Counted from the stretch's first letter, positions 11,382 to 20,610 are shown. The stretch: 64,000 nucleotides of DNA from Lewinellaceae bacterium (GCA_016712415.1 JADJRC010000001.1:548280-612279); one strand, 5' to 3'. The notes: generated from the sequence alone by a model not told the origin. Program-made: numbers and translations.

Positions 11382-12688
11382 GGTTTGGATGCGTGATAGT
11401 TTTCGTCCCAGCTCTTGGGTTTCGGGTCGCCCAGTTTGCCGATGCTTTTGGCGACGATCATGGATACGGTTGCGTCGCTGGTCACATTCGCGACAGTTCT
11501 GCACATATCAAGCGGCCTGTCGACCGCGAGGATGAGCGCCAGTCCGGCCTCCGGAATGCCCGCCTGGGCCAGCACGATCACCAGCATGACCATGCCCGCT
11601 CCGGGCACGGCGGCCGAACCGATCGACGCCAGCGTGGCGGTGAGGATGATCCCCAATTGAGCCCCAAGCGAGAGGTCCATGCCGTATGCCTGGGCGATGA
11701 ATACCGCCGCCACCGCCTGATACAATGCCGTGCCGTCCATATTCACCGTGGCGCCGATAGGCATGACAAAACTCGCCACATCCTCATGGACGCCGAGGTG
11801 CTCTTCCACCCGCTCCATGCTCACCGGCAGCGTGGCCGCGCTGGAACTGGTGGAAAAGGCCAGTAACTGTGCCGGCGCGAAGCCTTTCAGAAAAAACATC
11901 GGCTTCTTTCCCGTGAAAACGCGGACCAGGGTCGGATAAAAGATAAATATCATGAAGGCCAGGCCCACCAGTACGGTCGCCATGTACCCCAGCAGCGCGA
12001 TAAATATATCGGAAGAGGGCGATTCCACGATCAGGGCTGCCAGCAGTGCAAACACGCCGTACGGCGCAGCCAGCATGATGAGGTCGACCATTTTCATCAC
12101 GACTTCGTTCATGCCGTCAAAAAAACCGATGACCGGCCTTGCCTTTTCTTCCGGGATCAGGATCAGTCCCACGCCGAAAAACAGCACGAAGAAGATCACT
12201 TGCAACATGTTGGCATTGGTAGACGCGGCGCCAAACACATTCTCCGGCACCATGTCGACCAGCGGCTGCAACGGCGATTTGTTTTTCTGGGCTTCCGCAG
12301 CGGATATTTTGACCGTGGCATCGCCGCCATATGTGGCGTTGAGCCGATCCCTGGTCTCGGTGTTCACGAAGTGGCCGGGCTGGGAAATATTCACGGCGAT
12401 CAATCCCACCGACACGGCTATGGCTGTCGTCAGGATGTAAATACCCAGGGTGCGAACTCCCATCGACGATAGTTTGGAAATGTCTTTCAAATCCGTCACG
12501 CCCTTGATCAGCGAACTGATGATCAGCGGTACGGCAATCAGTTTGAGCAGGTTGAGAAAAACGGCGCCGAAGGGTTTTATCCAATCGCTTACAAATGCAT
12601 TCCAGCCGGCCGTGGCAGCGATAACGCCAAATGCGACGCCGAGTACCATGCCGATAATTATTTGCCAGTGTAGCGCTAATTTTCTCAT
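11378..12688 (-). CDS. Dicarboxylate/amino acid:cation symporter (DAACS family), copy 1
   Basis: 436 residues, usual length. The family's re-entrant loop HP1 serine motif is present (FSTSSSAATLP, ~residues 280-290), as is the TM7 cation/substrate motif NMDGT (~320). The N-terminal helices (WQIIIGMVLGVAFG) are typical of GltP/DctA. It carries glutamate, aspartate or C4-dicarboxylates with Na+ or H+ across the inner membrane; which one cannot be decided here. It is first in a two-gene unit with the MFS gene (ATGA overlap). Two TAnnTTTG boxes lie ~80 bases upstream. Confidence 0.93.
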   Translation of the reverse strand: MRKLALHWQIIIGMVLGVAFGVIAATAGWNAFVSDWIKPFGAVFLNLLKLIAVPLIISSLIKGVTDLKDISKLSSMGVRTLGIYILTTAIAVSVGLIAVNISQPGHFVNTETRDRLNATYGGDATVKISAAEAQKNKSPLQPLVDMVPENVFGAASTNANMLQVIFFVLFFGVGLILIPEEKARPVIGFFDGMNEVVMKMVDLIMLAAPYGVFALLAALIVESPSSDIFIALLGYMATVLVGLAFMIFIFYPTLVRVFTGKKPMFFLKGFAPAQLLAFSTSSSAATLPVSMERVEEHLGVHEDVASFVMPIGATVNMDGTALYQAVAAVFIAQAYGMDLSLGAQLGIILTATLASIGSAAVPGAGMVMLVIVLAQAGIPEAGLALILAVDRPLDMCRTVANVTSDATVSMIVAKSIGKLGDPKPKSWDENYHASKP

Positions 12689-12763
12689 AATGAATTATTT
12701 GTTTCCGGATTTAAGGCCCCGTGGGGCCATTTGCGGGGATTCCGCCTGTTCGTTGCCGGTCGG

Positions 12764-12779
12764 CAAATATACAAACGTA
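12764..12779 (-). promoter_or_regulatory. Two adjacent -7 boxes upstream of DAACS-1
   Basis: On the minus strand TACGTTTG (12779-12772) and TATATTTG (12771-12764) follow each other directly, both matching TAnnTTTG, ~80 bases before the ATG at 12688. Confidence 0.5.
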
Positions 12780-12824
12780 AGCCAAGGGGCAAAATGAGCG
12801 AATCCGGCAGGCTTCGGGCATGGC

Positions 12825-14283
12825 CTACTGGAAAGCGTTTGCCTTTTCATCATCGAACTCGCCCTCCCACCGGGCCACGACCGCCGAGGCCAGGCAGTTG
12901 CCGACCAGGTTCACGGACGTGCGGCCCATATCCATCAGGGCATCGACGCCAAGGATCACCGCAATGGGCCATTCTGGTATGTTGAACTGGTTGACCGTTG
13001 CAGCCAGGATGACCAGGGAGGCGCGCGGTACGCCTGCCACGCCTTTGGAAGTGAGCAGCAAGGTCGCCATCAACACGAGCTGGGTGTGCCAGGAAAGATG
13101 CATGCCCGCCGCCTGTGCGCAAAAGATTGCCGCAAGCGAAAGATAAAGTGTGGAACCGTCGAGGTTAAAACTATAGCCGGTGGGCAAAACGAAGGACACG
13201 ATTTTGCGCGGCACGCCGAACTTTTCCATGGCGGAAAGCGCTTTGGGCAACGCGGCTTCCGAACTCGCTGTGGCGAATGCCAGCGATGCCGGTTCGTACA
13301 CGGCGCGAAGAAATTTTCTAATGGGAATCCTGAAAAACAGCATCACCGGGAAAAAGACCAGCAGCATGAATGCGAAAAGTGCAACGTACAGGGTGCCAAG
13401 CAGTTGTACCAGGTTTCCTACCACCCCTAAACCCATGGTGCCGATGGTAAATGCCATAGCGCCGCCAACAGCAATCGGCGCCGTATACATGATAATGCCC
13501 GTAAACTTGAACATGACTTCAACCAGCGATTCCGACCATTCGAGCATCTTTGCCCGGTGCGGTTCCTGCACCTGGCGAAGGGCAAACCCGAAGATCAGGC
13601 TGAAAACCACCACCTGAAGCACAGCTCCTTCGTAAATCATTTTGGCGGCGTTTTCAGGGAAAATATGGAGGATAATCTGCTTCCAGTCCTGCGTCACCTT
13701 TGTCGGCGGCGTCGACATTTCCCTGCCGTTATAGAGCAGTTTCGCCGTGTTTTTGACGGAATCGAGTTTGTAGGAAAAACCAGGGTCGCTGGTGGCGATT
13801 TGAATCGGCGCGGCCTCTTTTTGCCTCTATGCCTTCCCCCGCCTTTGAAATGTTGATGGCCACCAGCCCGATGACCAGCGCGACAGTGGTGGCAGCTATG
13901 AAGTAGGTGAACGCCTTTGCGCTCATACGCCCCACCTGCCTGGAACTGCTCTGTCCTGCAATACCGACCACCAGTGTCCCGAACAACAAGGGCGCAATCA
14001 CCGTTTTGATCAACTGGATGAAAATTTTACTTAAAATCTCCAGATTGCCGCCAACCTTGGGAAAATCATACCCGATGGCCATGCCGATAATCATGCTGAT
14101 CAGTATCCAGGCTGTCAGCGACCCGGCCTTGTAACCGTAGTAGCTAAACGCAGCGACCACCCACCACCGGGCGATCAGGAGCAGGAGGGGTTCTACGGAC
14201 ACGCCGGTTCGGGGCAATAAATGCAGGCCTGTTGCGGCCAGGGCACTCAGCACGGCCAGCCAGAAGGAATTTTTAGCATTCAT
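12825..14283 (-). CDS. Dicarboxylate/amino acid:cation symporter, copy 2 (frameshift at 13818-13822)
   Basis: A second DAACS protein, ~485 residues when repaired. The N-terminal half (from MNAKNSFWLAVLSALAA) ends falsely at 13729. The C-terminal half is in another frame and contains the serine motif FATASSEAALP and the NLDGST motif. The junction is a T5 run at 13818-13822: with T4 the product reads GIEAKEAAPIQIATSDPGF without interruption, so the extra T is probably a homopolymer error. It is only distantly similar to copy 1 and has its own extended external region between the two halves, so it is unlikely to be a recent duplication. Same strand as copy 1, 136 bases away. Confidence 0.85.
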
Positions 14284-14383
14284 AGGAAAGGACAGGTGAA
14301 TTTAGGGCGACAAAATACAACAAGGTATGACAAGCAAAAGGCAAATATTTATAGACCTTTCCGCCGCAAAAAACACAGGAAAT

Positions 14384-14965
14384 ATGACTAAAAAGGAGCA
14401 TGATATCCCCGGCGATCCGGGTCATTGGAAAATAACCGAAAGCCGGTACGTGCTGAACCGGCAACCCTATATGACGCTTCGGGAAGACACTGTTATTTTA
14501 CCCACCGGCGCGCAGATCGACGATTACTTTATCTTCGAATATCCCGACTGGGTCAACGTCCTGGCCGTTACTGCACAGCAGGAGTTTGTGCTGATCCGGC
14601 AGTACCGACATGGCATCGCCGGGGTGCACTACGAATTGGCCGGCGGTGTGGCTGATCCGGGAGAACCGCACCTGGAAGGCGCCCGGCGCGAGTTGCTGGA
14701 AGAAACGGGCTATGGGGGAGGGGAGTGGCAGCCGTGGGTACAACTATCGCCCAACCCCGCCACCCACACCAATACCTGTCATATTTTTCTCGCCACAGGG
14801 GTCTGCAAAGTAGAGGAACAGCGCCTGGACGCCACCGAAGAAATTTCCGTGCGCCTGCTGACCGCCACCGAAATGTTGCAAATGCTGCGCGGAGGTGGCG
14901 TGTCGCAAGCCCTGCACGCGGCCGCTATCTGGCGGTACTTTGCCGAATACGGGTTGCCTTTGTAA
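14384..14965 (+). CDS. Nudix hydrolase, ADP-ribose pyrophosphatase-like
   Basis: 193 residues from MTKKEHDIPG; an in-frame ATG at 14327 is possible. The Nudix box GX5EX7REUXEEXGU is complete (G-VADPG-E-PHLEGAR-RELLEETGY), with the Mg2+-binding glutamates in RELLEE. The upstream strand (VLIRQYRHGI) and downstream P-N-P-A-T-H segment fit the ADP-ribose/NDP-sugar group, which hydrolyses nucleoside-diphosphate sugars in the cytoplasm. It is divergent from DAACS-2 and followed directly by inverted copies of the 31-bp repeat. Confidence 0.85.
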   Translation: MTKKEHDIPGDPGHWKITESRYVLNRQPYMTLREDTVILPTGAQIDDYFIFEYPDWVNVLAVTAQQEFVLIRQYRHGIAGVHYELAGGVADPGEPHLEGARRELLEETGYGGGEWQPWVQLSPNPATHTNTCHIFLATGVCKVEEQRLDATEEISVRLLTATEMLQMLRGGGVSQALHAAAIWRYFAEYGLPL

Positions 14966-15015
14966 GACAGGATATACAGGTCTTTTTTGGACAGGATTTA
15001 CAGGATTTACAGGTT
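14966..15015 (-). repeat. Inverted partial copies of the 31-bp repeat
   Basis: This stretch is the reverse complement of the CCTGTAAAT / CCTGTC words that make up the array starting ~130 bases downstream. A transcript reading through could pair the two regions into a long stem just past the Nudix stop. Confidence 0.7.
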
Positions 15016-15149
15016 GGGGTCAGACGAGGATTTGCAGATGCTTTAAGGTGTATTTTTTTGTAATAACCACGACATGACCCTACCCGATGTTCAAGATCGC
15101 CTGGCTCATCAGTTTCCTTGCCATAACGGCAAATTCCTGTCCATCCCAG

Positions 15150-15424
15150 CCCGTAAATCCTGTCTAACAAACCTGTAAATCCTGTAAATCCTGTCTAACG
15201 AACCTGTAAATCCTGTAAATACTGTAAATCCTGTCTATCCTGTAAATCCTGTCTAACAAACCTGTAAATCCTGTAAATCCTGTCTAACAAACCTGTAAAT
15301 CCTGTAAATCCTGTCTAACAAACCTGTAAATCCTGTAAATCCTGTCTAACAAACCTGTAAATCCTGTAAATCCTGTCTAACAAACCTGTAAATCCCGTAA
15401 ATCCTGTCTAACAAACCTGTCAAC
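15150..15424 (+). repeat. 31-bp direct tandem repeat array
   Basis: About eight units of a 31-bp word built from two 9-bp CCTGTAAAT blocks plus CCTGTCTAACAAA. Some units have an extra or missing 9-mer (~15211-15250) and single substitutions. There are no spacers, so it is not CRISPR. It lies between two convergent genes and has no coding sense. Confidence 0.9.
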
Positions 15425-15474
15425 TCCCGCAGGTAGTCGTTTTATTGTCCAGCCTTGCACCGATTTGGCTGCCC

Positions 15475-16380
15475 TCATTTGAATCTTTTACCCGGCACCG
15501 CACAACGGAACCTTTCCAGTCCTTTCCTGTCTTGCAGGGTTACGAACACGTCGCGCCCGTCTTTGCCCCCGAAAACGAGGTTGCTGCATTTTTTTCCTTT
15601 CAACACTACCTCCCGCAACAGGCGGCCCTCCGGCGATACCACCGCCACGGTTCCCTTTCCCCAGCGGGTGATATACAGGTTCCCTTCGCGGTCGCATTTC
15701 ATCCCGTCGAGACCGTTGTCGGCGAATTCGATCAGCAGTTTTTTGTTGGAGACATCGCCACGGGCATCCACATCGTAGCGCCAAACCCGGCGCTGGACGC
15801 TTTCGTTGACATACAGGCGCCGCTCGTCGGGACCGAGTTCAATGCCGTTGGTGGTGCCCATGCCCGTCTCGAGCAGCACCGCTTCGCCGCCGGGGTCGAT
15901 ACGCCAGAGTTGACCGCTGCTTTGCGACCAGTTGGGGTCGGAGGCAAAAACCTGGTCTTTTGTATTGATGCACAGATCGTTGGGCTGGTTGAACCGCTCG
16001 TCGTGGCAGAAAATGCCCACTTCTTTGGTGGCAGGGTTCAGGCGCAGGACATTGTGTCTCGGAAAATCGGCGAGCAGCATATCCCCCCTGCTGTCGAACT
16101 GTATGCTATTGGCAATGCTGCCTTCCGGCAATTCGACGAATAATTCGCAGCTTCCGTCCGAATTGACCTTGCCGATCGTGCCGTCGCGTAGGTAATTTAC
16201 CACATAGAGGTTTCCTTTGCTGTCGAATGCTGGTCCCTCGATATTCCCGGAAAACAGGTTTTCAGCCGAAAAATCGCGGGCGACGTATAAACCTTCGGCA
16301 GGTGGCCGCGTTGTGCAGTGCAGGGTTAAACCGGCAAACAGGTATAACAATAAGAAGATATTTGAAAATTTCATATTCAT
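15475..16380 (-). CDS. SMP-30/gluconolactonase-like beta-propeller protein, probably exported
   Basis: 301 residues with an N-terminal hydrophobic segment (FSNIFLLLYLFAGLTLHC). The Cys after it could be a lipidation site but the lipobox is poor. The body shows repeating propeller strands (GPAFDSKGNLYVVN, NSIQFDSRGDMLLAD, GIELGPDERRLYV, GMKCDREGNLYI) and acidic/Asn residues (QPNDL, NGI, DGM) that in this fold hold a divalent metal and act in lactone hydrolysis. The likely role is a sugar lactonase or related hydrolase in the envelope; the exact substrate is unknown. Confidence 0.75.
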   Translation of the reverse strand: MNMKFSNIFLLLYLFAGLTLHCTTRPPAEGLYVARDFSAENLFSGNIEGPAFDSKGNLYVVNYLRDGTIGKVNSDGSCELFVELPEGSIANSIQFDSRGDMLLADFPRHNVLRLNPATKEVGIFCHDERFNQPNDLCINTKDQVFASDPNWSQSSGQLWRIDPGGEAVLLETGMGTTNGIELGPDERRLYVNESVQRRVWRYDVDARGDVSNKKLLIEFADNGLDGMKCDREGNLYITRWGKGTVAVVSPEGRLLREVVLKGKKCSNLVFGGKDGRDVFVTLQDRKGLERFRCAVPGKRFK

Positions 16381-16548
16381 ATCGATTCACGTACCAGGAT
16401 TGTGTCAGTTGTCGCGTAAAAAACCTTGTCTCAGCACTAATTCTGTAAAGTTTGCCAAACCTCACAGGGTTTTGCGCTGGAATCCTGTAAATTCTTAAAT
16501 TTTGAGCATTCCGGTGAAAATTCCGGTATAGAATTGCCAACAAATAAC

Positions 16549-17484
16549 ATGACAAAAGCAACACGCCTCAAACTTTTACGACTTTTCATCGGTCTCACAT
16601 TCGTGTTTGCGATGCTTGCTGCTTTCACCGTCGAAAAGGTACTGCCTTATTACGGTATTAAACCCTACCGGATGATCGCGGCAGAAAATACCTGGCGTTT
16701 TCCGAGGGGATACATGCCTGAAAACTACGGACTGACCGGCAGGAAAATGGGCATTACGACCCGGGACAGCCTGCAATTGAGTGGCTGGTTCTTGCCTGCG
16801 CAAGGGGATTCGGTCAGGGGCACGGTGATTGTCCTGCACGGAATCGGCTCGTGCAAGGAAACCCAGTTTGCCAGGGCTAAAATCCTGGCAGGCAACGGCT
16901 TCAACAGCATTGCGCTCGATTTGCGCGCGCACGGGGAAAGCGGGGGCGAATACTGCACCTTCGGTTTTTATGAAAAAGAAGACATCGCCGTCGCCGTCGA
17001 TACGATACAACGCCTGACCAATGGCAAGCCGGTCGGCATTTGGGGCGCTTCCCTCGGCGGCGCGGTAGCCTTGCAGGCCATGGGCGCCGACCGGCGTATC
17101 GCGTTCGGTATCATTGAAAGCACGTTTGACGAATTTGAAAAAGTGGCGGTTGAATACGGCGCCGACATGATGCTGGGTTTCCGCAGCAAGTGGCTGACAG
17201 ACCGCGTGATCGGCAAGTCGGGGAACATTGCCAGGTTTGACCCGCAGCAAGTGAAACCCGTGGTGTCGGCGGCTGAAATAAACCGCCCGATGTTGTTCAT
17301 GCACGGCGACCACGACGACAAAATACCGATCGAATTCGGCAGGCGCAATTTTGAAGCGGTACCGTCGGCGCAAAAGCAGTGGATCGTTGTTCCGGGTGGC
17401 GGCCACAGCAACCTCTGGCGGGTGCAGGGAGATCAACTGACGGCCCGCACTGTTGATTTTCTGAACAGCCTGGAACTGCACTGA
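16549..17484 (+). CDS. Alpha/beta hydrolase with N-terminal membrane anchor
   Basis: 311 residues from the ATG at 16549; a TTG at 16534 would add five. One hydrophobic segment (LFIGLTFVFAMLAAF, ~residues 10-26) anchors it, with the catalytic part probably periplasmic. The fold shows an oxyanion-type HGIGSC, the nucleophile elbow GASLGG (~residue 168), an acid in HGDHDD and the catalytic His in GGGHSN near the C-terminus. It is likely an esterase, peptidase or acyltransferase of the BAAT/UPF0227-like group. The PfkB gene starts two bases after its stop, so they form an operon. Confidence 0.8.
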   Translation: MTKATRLKLLRLFIGLTFVFAMLAAFTVEKVLPYYGIKPYRMIAAENTWRFPRGYMPENYGLTGRKMGITTRDSLQLSGWFLPAQGDSVRGTVIVLHGIGSCKETQFARAKILAGNGFNSIALDLRAHGESGGEYCTFGFYEKEDIAVAVDTIQRLTNGKPVGIWGASLGGAVALQAMGADRRIAFGIIESTFDEFEKVAVEYGADMMLGFRSKWLTDRVIGKSGNIARFDPQQVKPVVSAAEINRPMLFMHGDHDDKIPIEFGRRNFEAVPSAQKQWIVVPGGGHSNLWRVQGDQLTARTVDFLNSLELH

Positions 17485-17486
17485 TC

Positions 17487-18338
17487 ATGGCCGGGACACC
17501 GCAATACCTGCTTGTGGGCCATTGCTGCCACGACCGGCACGATGACCGGAATGCGCTCGGCGGCACCGTTTCCTATGCTGCGCTGGTGGCGCGCCAACTG
17601 GGAGAGCAGACGGCAGTGCTGACCAGCACGGGGCCCGATTTTGAATTCATGGAGGTGTTTCAGGAAAATAATATTGAAGTGAAGCAAGTCGCGGCGGCCC
17701 GCACCACCGTATTTGAAAATATTTACCGGGAAAACAGCCGGACGCAATACCTGCACGCCCGGGCGTCGACCCTGCTGCCGGAGCATGTTCCCGACCATTG
17801 GCGCTCCGCCCCCGTTGTTCAGTTTTGCCCCATAGCAGATGAAGTCGATTTCTCCCTGCTGCGCGCCTTTCCGGGCAGCCTGACCGCAGCCACCATACAG
17901 GGCTGGCTCCGGAAATGGGACCAACAGGGGCTCGTATCTCCAAAGTCCATGGATTGGCAGCAGCTCAGGGGACTCGACATTGTCGTCATGAGCGATGCAG
18001 ACATCGCCGGATTTGAGACGGCCATACCGCTTATTGCCTCCTGCGTAAAGATTCTGGTGATGACGGAAGGCGCAAACGGAGCAAAGGTGTTTCATGGCGG
18101 CCAGCAGCGCCATTTTCCCGCGTTTCCGGTAACGGAAGTCGACGCGACCGGCGCCGGCGACGTGTTTGCCACCTCGTTTGTGCTGCGCTACGCGCAAACC
18201 CGCGACATAGCGACAGCGGCCGTATTTGCCAACGCCGCGGCTTCGTTTGTGGTGGAAGGGGCGGGAATCAGCAGGTTGCCTACACGGGAGATGATTGCGG
18301 TAAGGGAGGAGGGGTATGGCAGGTTTAGCACTGAATGA
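17487..18338 (+). CDS. PfkB-family carbohydrate/nucleoside kinase
   Basis: 283 residues. The N-terminal GG motif (NALGGTVSYAA) and C-terminal PfkB signature DATGAGDVFATSF (ATP anion hole plus catalytic Asp) are both present, so it phosphorylates a sugar, nucleoside or polyol hydroxyl. It is shorter than ribokinase and fructokinase (~310) and belongs to a divergent branch, so the substrate is not predictable. It is coupled to the upstream hydrolase. The solo inverted repeat of the IS256-like element begins 18 bases after its stop and marks the left edge of the AT-rich region. Confidence 0.8.
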   Translation: MAGTPQYLLVGHCCHDRHDDRNALGGTVSYAALVARQLGEQTAVLTSTGPDFEFMEVFQENNIEVKQVAAARTTVFENIYRENSRTQYLHARASTLLPEHVPDHWRSAPVVQFCPIADEVDFSLLRAFPGSLTAATIQGWLRKWDQQGLVSPKSMDWQQLRGLDIVVMSDADIAGFETAIPLIASCVKILVMTEGANGAKVFHGGQQRHFPAFPVTEVDATGAGDVFATSFVLRYAQTRDIATAAVFANAAASFVVEGAGISRLPTREMIAVREEGYGRFSTE

Positions 18339-18355
18339 AGGCCTTATTTCTTTTT

Positions 18356-18378
18356 CAGACACACTTTTTGGAACACTA
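18356..18378 (+). repeat. Solo terminal inverted repeat of the IS256-like element
   Basis: CAGACACACTTTTTGGAACACTA matches the right end at 26852-26873 and the reverse complement of the left end at 25439-25460, but no transposase lies next to it. It is the footprint of a lost or rearranged copy at the edge of the accessory region. Confidence 0.65.
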
Positions 18379-18536
18379 TCGTTGAAGAACTGAAAGGTTG
18401 GCTCACAGACTATTACCGCCAAATCCTGCAAACCCTCGAACCCGAAAGACCCGGCAAAAACAAAGAACGACGACGACGAATCCTGCGCGGCACCGAACGT
18501 CATAACCATGAAAAAAACTATCGCCGCGCATTTTAA
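18378..18536 (+). pseudogene. ORF remnant abutting the solo IS end
   Basis: Fifty-two codons in frame (IVEELKGWLTDYYRQILQTLEPE...) with a very basic KNKERRRR stretch, ending in TAA and lacking a start codon. It reads like the tail of a protein cut off by the IS end. No family recognised. The ~200 bases after it (18537-18735) hold no feature I can support. Confidence 0.3.
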
Positions 18537-18735
18537 TCTTTCTGTACTAATCTTTCCAGGGGCTTATCCGGCAACATGCTTGCCCGGTTGAGTCATGTCT
18601 ATCCACCTGTTTTTCAGAGGTTATCACCCGTAATTAATTTGTCTGTGGTTTTTGTTGGGCTTGGGAAAAATGCATATGGCGGATTTTGGGGGTTAACTTA
18701 ATGGGGTTGGCGCAGTGTTGATGGCAGATTTCTTT

Positions 18736-19320
18736 TTAATTCATCTTCTTTATGTATTTATCCACGAATTCTGAATTAAATCTGAGATACTGAAAATAAT
18801 TATCCGCCAATTCATTTAATCTCTCGTTATTTAATGGAATATGGTCATATCCAAATTTACTTCTTAATTTCTTTACGAATTGAATGTCTGCGTCGTTTTG
18901 ATAATCTTCCTCCATATTTTCCTTAGAATAGAAATCAATTGCCCATTCATTATCATAGCACAATTGCTCGATTGGAAACCAACCGTTGAAATATCCGATT
19001 GAAAGAAATTCATTTAAGTTTTCGCCGATTATCCAGTTGTAATCTCTCATTGAATCTCCAAAATTCATTGGAACTGTCATTACAACTGGTTGTGCTTTTT
19101 CTGATATTTTCAAAATACTATAATGGACCCCATCCCCTCCTGTTGTTGCAAAAACTTCGGTATTTATTGGCGAACTATCGTATCTGAATGTTTTGTCATT
19201 TATTGGAATCATTCCCGCATAATCAAAGTAGAGTCTCGGAAACTCGTTTTTTGTCTCAGTTGCCAATTCATCGACAACTCTTCTCAATTCTTCTAATCCA
19301 ATTATTCGTTTGCCGTCCAT
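18736..19320 (-). CDS. Hypothetical protein, AT-rich orphan
   Basis: 194 residues, no signal peptide or membrane segment, acidic and aromatic, cytoplasmic by appearance. Segments such as TTGGDGVHYSIL, VMTVPMNFGDS and IIGENLNEFLSIGYFNGWF recall SUKH/SMI1-like or immunity-type orphan proteins, but I cannot name a family. The codon use is much AT-richer than genes before 18.3 kb, consistent with transfer. It is the first gene of the cassette-like block and is followed upstream by intergenic element A. Confidence 0.6.
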   Translation of the reverse strand: MDGKRIIGLEELRRVVDELATETKNEFPRLYFDYAGMIPINDKTFRYDSSPINTEVFATTGGDGVHYSILKISEKAQPVVMTVPMNFGDSMRDYNWIIGENLNEFLSIGYFNGWFPIEQLCYDNEWAIDFYSKENMEEDYQNDADIQFVKKLRSKFGYDHIPLNNERLNELADNYFQYLRFNSEFVDKYIKKMN

Positions 19321-19343
19321 TTAAATTTTTTTTAGTTGCCACC

Positions 19344-19467
19344 AACGTTTTGCAGCTACCCGAAGGTGGCGATTTCGGAGCACTTCACTGTCAACCAAGC
19401 AGAAACTTCCATAGAAGCACAAAGCTTGATTTAACCACTGAACCGCCACTTTTGGGTAGGTGCCGTT
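19344..19467. repeat. Intergenic inverted-repeat element A (AAC...GTT type)
   Basis: Starts AACG and ends CGTT. The arms include 19356-19371 and 19444-19459, which pair at 14 of 16 positions (CTACCC..A.GTGGCG), around a 72-base centre. It lies between two orphan genes and resembles elements B and C in design. Confidence 0.6.
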
Positions 19468-19493
19468 ATCGGTTCGGGCTTGTTTTTCGGTCG

Positions 19494-20495
19494 TCATTTC
19501 GTGTCAGTTTTAAGTTCATAATGTCCACCGTTTGGGTGCTTTCCATTAAAGTCACAAGTAGCAAATTTGTTGTTCTCTACCCAAACCAAATTGTCTTTGT
19601 TTTTGTGATACCAATTCTTAACTGCTTCCTTAAATTTTTGTCTGTTAGTAAAGTCTTTGTTTAAATGCTGCCAATATGAACAATAACCACAACCGTCTTT
19701 GTCAAATGGAACACCAAGTAGGTCAAAAGTTGGAATGTTATGAATAATTTCATTTAATGCGGAATAAGCAATGTCTGCTACCGTGTAATTGCCACCGAAT
19801 AAAACTATGTTTGCTGTTGTTGATGTAGTGTCGTCAAGTTTGTCAATAAGAAGTTCTATATTACTTCGACCAACACTTACTGCTTCCCAATACAATTTAT
19901 CTCCGCAAATTTCGGTTTCGCATATGTATGGCATTTCATTCACAAATTTCAAACTGTCTATCTGATTTATTACTTCTTGTAGTTCAAGTTTCATTTGTTG
20001 TCCGCAACTTAAAAGTCTGTCTAACAAAGGCTGGTCAAGTTTATTGCTGATTATTTTATTGCCTTCCTTCTTATGAAAAACGGTCGGGTTAGATAGTGTT
20101 ATTGAATAAATAGTGTCTGTATAAGTCATTTTTGACGGGTCATACTCAAATTTATCTTGTGGATATTTTTCTTCGTATTTTCCCCATTCCGCAAAATGTT
20201 CTCGATAAATTATTTTCAAAAATTTGTCTTGGTCAATATAAATCGTCCTTGAAGAAAAGCCAAGTTCAGCACCATATGTCGCGTCAATCAAAACCAAATT
20301 TTTGTTATAATAATATCCGTAAAGTCCACCGCCACACCCCGACATATTAGGATAGAAAGTTTTCACAAGTTTGTTCTCTGCCTTCAACTTGTCAATTGAC
20401 TTGGCATACTTTTCAATTTCGGGTGCAGTCTGTTTTACTGTCTGTCCGAAAGACAAGTTGATTAAAAATGCCAATATGTAAACTATATTATTCAT
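19494..20495 (-). CDS. Hypothetical exported protein, AT-rich orphan
   Basis: 333 residues with a Sec signal peptide (MNNIVYILAFLINLSFG). The mature part has Cys-rich spots (MSGCGGGLYGYYY, ICETEICGDK, DGCGYCSYW) that could form disulfides in the periplasm. There is no C-terminal T9SS domain. I do not recognise the family. The region SVGRSNIELLIDKLDD...NIVLFGG...ADIAYSALNEIIHNIP looks helical. It is flanked by intergenic elements A and B, as in a gene-cassette layout, and shares the low GC of its neighbours. Confidence 0.6.
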   Translation of the reverse strand: MNNIVYILAFLINLSFGQTVKQTAPEIEKYAKSIDKLKAENKLVKTFYPNMSGCGGGLYGYYYNKNLVLIDATYGAELGFSSRTIYIDQDKFLKIIYREHFAEWGKYEEKYPQDKFEYDPSKMTYTDTIYSITLSNPTVFHKKEGNKIISNKLDQPLLDRLLSCGQQMKLELQEVINQIDSLKFVNEMPYICETEICGDKLYWEAVSVGRSNIELLIDKLDDTTSTTANIVLFGGNYTVADIAYSALNEIIHNIPTFDLLGVPFDKDGCGYCSYWQHLNKDFTNRQKFKEAVKNWYHKNKDNLVWVENNKFATCDFNGKHPNGGHYELKTDTK

Positions 20496-20525
20496 TCGTT
20501 TGTGTCGTCTTTTAGCCTGACCGAT

Positions 20526-20581
20526 AACGTTACCACTGCCGACGTGCGACGTTTAGGCGGCTTGAGAGGTAGTGGATTGTT
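20526..20581. repeat. Intergenic inverted-repeat element B
   Basis: Begins AACGTTACCACT and ends AGTGGATTGTT: both arms carry AAC plus CCACT when read inward. The 56-bp element has a GCCG/CGGC inner pairing and a central GTGCGACGTTTAG resembling the centre of element C. Confidence 0.55.
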
Positions 20582-20610
20582 CAATGCAGTTCTTAATTTA
20601 TTGGCTATTT

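Noticed and set aside
14925..15170. 81-residue minus-strand ORF between the Nudix gene and the repeat array
   Set aside because: It consists mostly of translated repeat words and overlaps the Nudix 3' end; no domain.
15150..15424. Possible CRISPR array because of regularly repeated 31-bp words
   Set aside because: Repeats are direct and contiguous with no unique spacers, and no cas genes are present.
15475..16380. Confident lipoprotein call for the SMP-30-like protein
   Set aside because: The residues before the Cys (LTLHC) fit the lipobox poorly; export is likely but lipidation is not supported.
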